Origin: JBFJVD01 sp041624375
GTDB lineage: Bacteria; Chloroflexota; Anaerolineae; Anaerolineales; E44-bin32
Reading direction: 5' to 3'
NCBI GenBank assembly: GCA_041624375.1
Contig: JBFJVD010000030.1
Coordinates: 1 to 16,777 of the forward strand
Length of the DNA: 16,777 nucleotides
Shown here in pieces: positions 14,646 through 16,777 of this stretch. The notes below the pieces were generated by a model, which worked only from the letters and a program-made list of their open reading frames with translations, had not been told where the DNA came from and searched no databases. A program made the translations under genes and the position numbers. Position 1 is the stretch's first letter. Every line of letters starts with the position of its first letter.

Positions 14646-16016
14646 TCAACCTGAGCGAGCCGGGACATCACGTGCGAAGCTCTGTCCAACGTCCAGCGAC
14701 TCAGGAACGGAGAATTTGCCGGCCACGACCAGCTGATAGATCTTTTCGAGTTCGTCCATCTCTGCCTCAATCGTCTTCACCGGGGGGAGGCCACGACGGA
14801 TCTGGGCCAGAATCTCCGGGGTCGATAAAACCTCTCTCAGCACACGGGCCAGATCCTGCGCGTCACCAGGCTCAAACAGAAGGCCGTGTGCGCCATCGCC
14901 AAGGAGTTCGACCATGCCGCCAAGGCGGGAGGCGGCCACCGGGATGCGGTGCGCGAAGGCCTCCAGGATGACGTTGGGGCTGTTCTCATACCAAAGCGAT
15001 GGAGCAACGATTAGGTCGAGCGTCTCCAGCAGGCTCGTGAGACTGGCCGGCGTGTAGGGCCCGGCGAAGTGGATGCGATCATCTCCTCCAATCGCCGCAG
15101 CGAGCATGCGTGTGTAATCGGGAAATCGAGTCTGGTCGCCGAAGATCTCAAGCTGTATCGGGGCCTCAGGCATCAACCTGAGCACTTCGACCAGCACGTG
15201 CACCCCTTTGTGGGGTGCGATCTGGCCCAGGTAGCCCACACGGAGAGCAGATGATTCGCGTTTCGGACTGCGCCGATCCGGTAGCTCACGAGGGGCAACA
15301 CCCTGCCGGCTGGCAAGGACCTTTGCCGGCGGAAGACCGATTTGGATGAACATCTCCCGTAGGAAGCGCGAATGCGTGATGACTGCATCTGCGGAGCGAA
15401 GCGCGTCGAGGAGAAAATCCCTGCGGACGGCGATCTTGCTGGCCGCATGTCTCTGCCGAGCCCAATAGGCGGATGCCAATCTGGGCGCAAGCCTTCCCAT
15501 CCACCGGAAGCGCCGCTTGTCCTCCGCCAGGCACTGAGCACAGCGCGCAGGTTCGATCGGAAGGGTCGAGAGTTCACCGTTGGTGCGCAGCAATGTGATG
15601 CGTGGGCAGATAAACCAGAAATCCATCAAGGAAACCACCCTGGGGATCCCTGCTGCCGCGGCAACCCTCAGCGCGCCAGCACCGATCAAGTAGCCGCTCA
15701 CCAGATGAAGCAGGTCGGGACGATCCTCCTGGATGAGTTGTTGCAGGTGCTCATTGATCAGTGGATTGTCGTAAGACCAGCGAAAAGGGTCCGGCGATCT
15801 TCCCAAGTCGAACGTCAGACGGCGGATCGGAATCCGGTCATAGATCTCGTCGTGCCATGCAAGCGTCGGACTCGAGGATGATTCAATGGACTCCACACAT
15901 ATGACCTGAACTTGATGCCCGCGGTCCAGCAACGTATGGGCCGTCTGGTAAGCCTGGAGCTCCGCCCCGCCGGTGTATTTGGGTGGGAAATGATGGACCG
16001 CAAGAACGATTTTCAT
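14646..16016 (-). CDS. GT4 family glycosyltransferase (GT-B fold), tandem paralogue of the gene at 16203
   Basis: A 456-residue retaining GT-B enzyme that transfers a sugar from a nucleotide donor to a growing glycan, probably lipid-linked, at the inner membrane face. Seen: N-terminal VLAVHHFPPKYTGGAEL (4-20), whose GGxE region contacts donor phosphates; MDFWFICPRITLL (131-143) with CAQC (159-162), a Cys cluster found in some GT4 enzymes; GYLGQIAPHKGVHVLVE (261-277) opening the C-terminal Rossmann domain; and the E-x7-E signature E344...E352 in SLWYENSPNVILEAFAH. The last 20 or so residues look disordered. ATG 16016 gives the standard MKIVLAVHHFPP start though no clear ribosome site precedes it. 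It follows its paralogue by 186 bases and is separated from the acetyltransferase by at most 26. Confidence 0.93.
   Translation of the reverse strand: MKIVLAVHHFPPKYTGGAELQAYQTAHTLLDRGHQVQVICVESIESSSSPTLAWHDEIYDRIPIRRLTFDLGRSPDPFRWSYDNPLINEHLQQLIQEDRPDLLHLVSGYLIGAGALRVAAAAGIPRVVSLMDFWFICPRITLLRTNGELSTLPIEPARCAQCLAEDKRRFRWMGRLAPRLASAYWARQRHAASKIAVRRDFLLDALRSADAVITHSRFLREMFIQIGLPPAKVLASRQGVAPRELPDRRSPKRESSALRVGYLGQIAPHKGVHVLVEVLRLMPEAPIQLEIFGDQTRFPDYTRMLAAAIGGDDRIHFAGPYTPASLTSLLETLDLIVAPSLWYENSPNVILEAFAHRIPVAASRLGGMVELLGDGAHGLLFEPGDAQDLARVLREVLSTPEILAQIRRGLPPVKTIEAEMDELEKIYQLVVAGKFSVPESLDVGQSFARDVPARSG
14971..14993. repeat. Conserved nucleotide block shared by the tandem GT4 genes (copy 1)
   Basis: This 23-base block, encoding the YENSPNV part of the E-x7-E motif, recurs at 16501-16523 with one mismatch. 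It reflects gene duplication under selection rather than a mobile repeat. Confidence 0.6.
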
Positions 16017-16202
16017 GGCATTGAAGATGGCGCCCCATGGTCGACATCCTTGATCTGGAGTCGATCGGTTGGGAGATCGCCTTTCTCCGGAATCAGCCTC
16101 AGGAAACCGGGGGGAAGATTCCAGGGATTTGCCTGGGTTCGAAGCGCCCAGGGCGTGTATTCGCTGTTGAAGCAGTCGCGTGGGATGCCGCGATCTCGTT
16201 CG

Positions 16203-16777
16203 TCAGGGCTGGAGCGTGGAGAATTCCGGGGCTTCGGAAATGGGTCGACCATCGATGGCGGCTCGATAGAGGCGTTCGAGTTCGTCCATTTCCTCCGCCA
16301 CCGTCTTCACCGCCGGGATTCCCGACTGCAGCCTCGAAAGAAGAGAAGGATATCTCAGGAAATGCTGAATGATGCGGGCCAGATCCGCCGGATCCCCCGC
16401 AGCAAACTTCATCCCATTGAGGTCATCTCGGACCAGTTCTGCCATGCCTCCGAGCCGGGAGGCGAGCACTGGCGTCTGGTGGGCAAAAGCTTCGAGGATC
16501 ACGTTGGGACTGTTCTCATACCAGAGAGAAGGCACAACCACAAGGTCGATTCCCTGCATCACTTCGCTGAGCCGATCTGGATGAAAGGTCCCGGCGAAGC
16601 GGATCCTGCGGTCGCCGGAGGCTTTGGCCATCAACTCGGCGGTGTACTCGGGAAAACGATGGGTGTCGCCATAGATGACCAGGCTTACGGGCGCTCCCGG
16701 GAGTTGGGCGAGGGACTCAATGAGGAGATGGACGCCCTTGTGCCAGGAGATCTGGCCGATATACCCTAATCGCAGGA
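16203..16777 (-). CDS. GT4 family glycosyltransferase, C-terminal part (5' end outside window)
   Basis: The open frame enters at the right window edge, reading LRLGYIGQISWHKGVHLL, and stops at 16203; about 191 residues of the C-terminal Rossmann domain are present. Seen: FPEYTAELMAKASGDRR, FAGTFHPDRLSEV, the E-x7-E signature within SLWYENSPNVILEAFAH, ASRLGGMAELV, and a tail with PAVKTVAEEMDELERLY. Every one of these has a direct equivalent in the complete protein at 14646-16016, so the pair arose by tandem duplication. The frame has no start in the window: internal ATG and TTG codons only give truncated products. It probably adds a similar sugar in a neighbouring linkage of the same glycan (inference). 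The spacer to the next gene holds no convincing gene. Confidence 0.92.
   Translation of the reverse strand, partial: LRLGYIGQISWHKGVHLLIESLAQLPGAPVSLVIYGDTHRFPEYTAELMAKASGDRRIRFAGTFHPDRLSEVMQGIDLVVVPSLWYENSPNVILEAFAHQTPVLASRLGGMAELVRDDLNGMKFAAGDPADLARIIQHFLRYPSLLSRLQSGIPAVKTVAEEMDELERLYRAAIDGRPISEAPEFSTLQP
16501..16523. repeat. Conserved nucleotide block shared by the tandem GT4 genes (copy 2)
   Basis: Second copy of the block at 14971-14993, one mismatch, same reading frame and motif. It is a possible site for recombination between the two genes. Confidence 0.6.

Noticed and set aside
16013..16252. Minus-strand open frame of 79 codons filling the spacer between the two GT4 genes and ending with an ATGA overlap at the start of the second
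   Set aside because: The overlap looks operon-like, but the frame begins inside the preceding GT4 gene, has no ribosome site and shows no recognisable fold. A conserved homologue in a related genome would change this view.
15912..16769. Plus-strand open frame of 285 codons over the GT4 genes
   Set aside because: It lies opposite two clear GT4 coding regions and has no family signature.
1..16777. Searched for tRNA, rRNA, CRISPR arrays, insertion-sequence ends, transposases, riboswitches and defence genes
   Set aside because: None seen. All coding sequence is explained by glycan-related genes, and spacers are under 220 bases.

Overview
The window is a high-GC stretch of bacterial DNA in which every gene I can support (14) lies on the minus strand, so gene order runs from high to low coordinates. 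It is a surface-glycan or glycoprotein-glycan locus: nucleotide-sugar enzymes, cytoplasmic glycosyltransferases, a lipid-sugar module and integral-membrane (GT-C fold) glycosyltransferases. I see no rRNA, tRNA, transposase, CRISPR or phage genes. The mix of PMT-like GT-C proteins carrying a 'WFDEG' motif, a dimethylformamidase-like exported protein and archaeal/chloroflexal-type sugar enzymes suggests Chloroflexota (Anaerolineae-like). That is inference from gene flavour only; no marker gene is present.

Block A, upstream (16777 to 8102): two tandem, clearly paralogous GT4 glycosyltransferases (the first cut by the window edge), then a hexapeptide-repeat N-acetyltransferase, a PLP sugar aminotransferase, a Gfo/Idh/MocA sugar 3-dehydrogenase, a DPM1-like GT2 glycosyltransferase, a four-helix EamA/SMR-type membrane protein, a non-hydrolysing UDP-GlcNAc-type 2-epimerase, and an FAD oxidoreductase of the protoporphyrinogen-oxidase / UDP-galactopyranose-mutase-like group. 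From the acetyltransferase on, these genes overlap by 1-4 bases or lie 6-39 bases apart, with good Shine-Dalgarno sites, so they are very probably one operon. Dehydrogenase, aminotransferase, acetyltransferase and 2-epimerase together are the set needed to make a UDP-2,3-diacetamido-2,3-dideoxy-mannose-type sugar, or its uronic acid if a 6-dehydrogenase is encoded elsewhere.

Block B, downstream (7882 to 943, after a 219-base gap): GT-C transferase, exported dimethylformamidase-like protein, a second and more divergent GT-C protein, and a third GT-C transferase that is a paralogue of the first. After a further 198-base gap comes an ArnB/PseC-type aminotransferase, cut by the left window edge.

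Working model (inference): Block A makes one or more amino sugars and loads a sugar on a polyprenyl phosphate (GT2). The small membrane protein may flip it, and the GT-C proteins transfer it outside the membrane. The dimethylformamidase-like protein, exported and translationally coupled between GT-C genes, is the least expected member and may hydrolyse an amide on the glycan. Taken together, the ArnB-, ArnC-, ArnE/F- and ArnT-like parts with a formamidase-fold protein resemble a remodelled Arn-type pathway.
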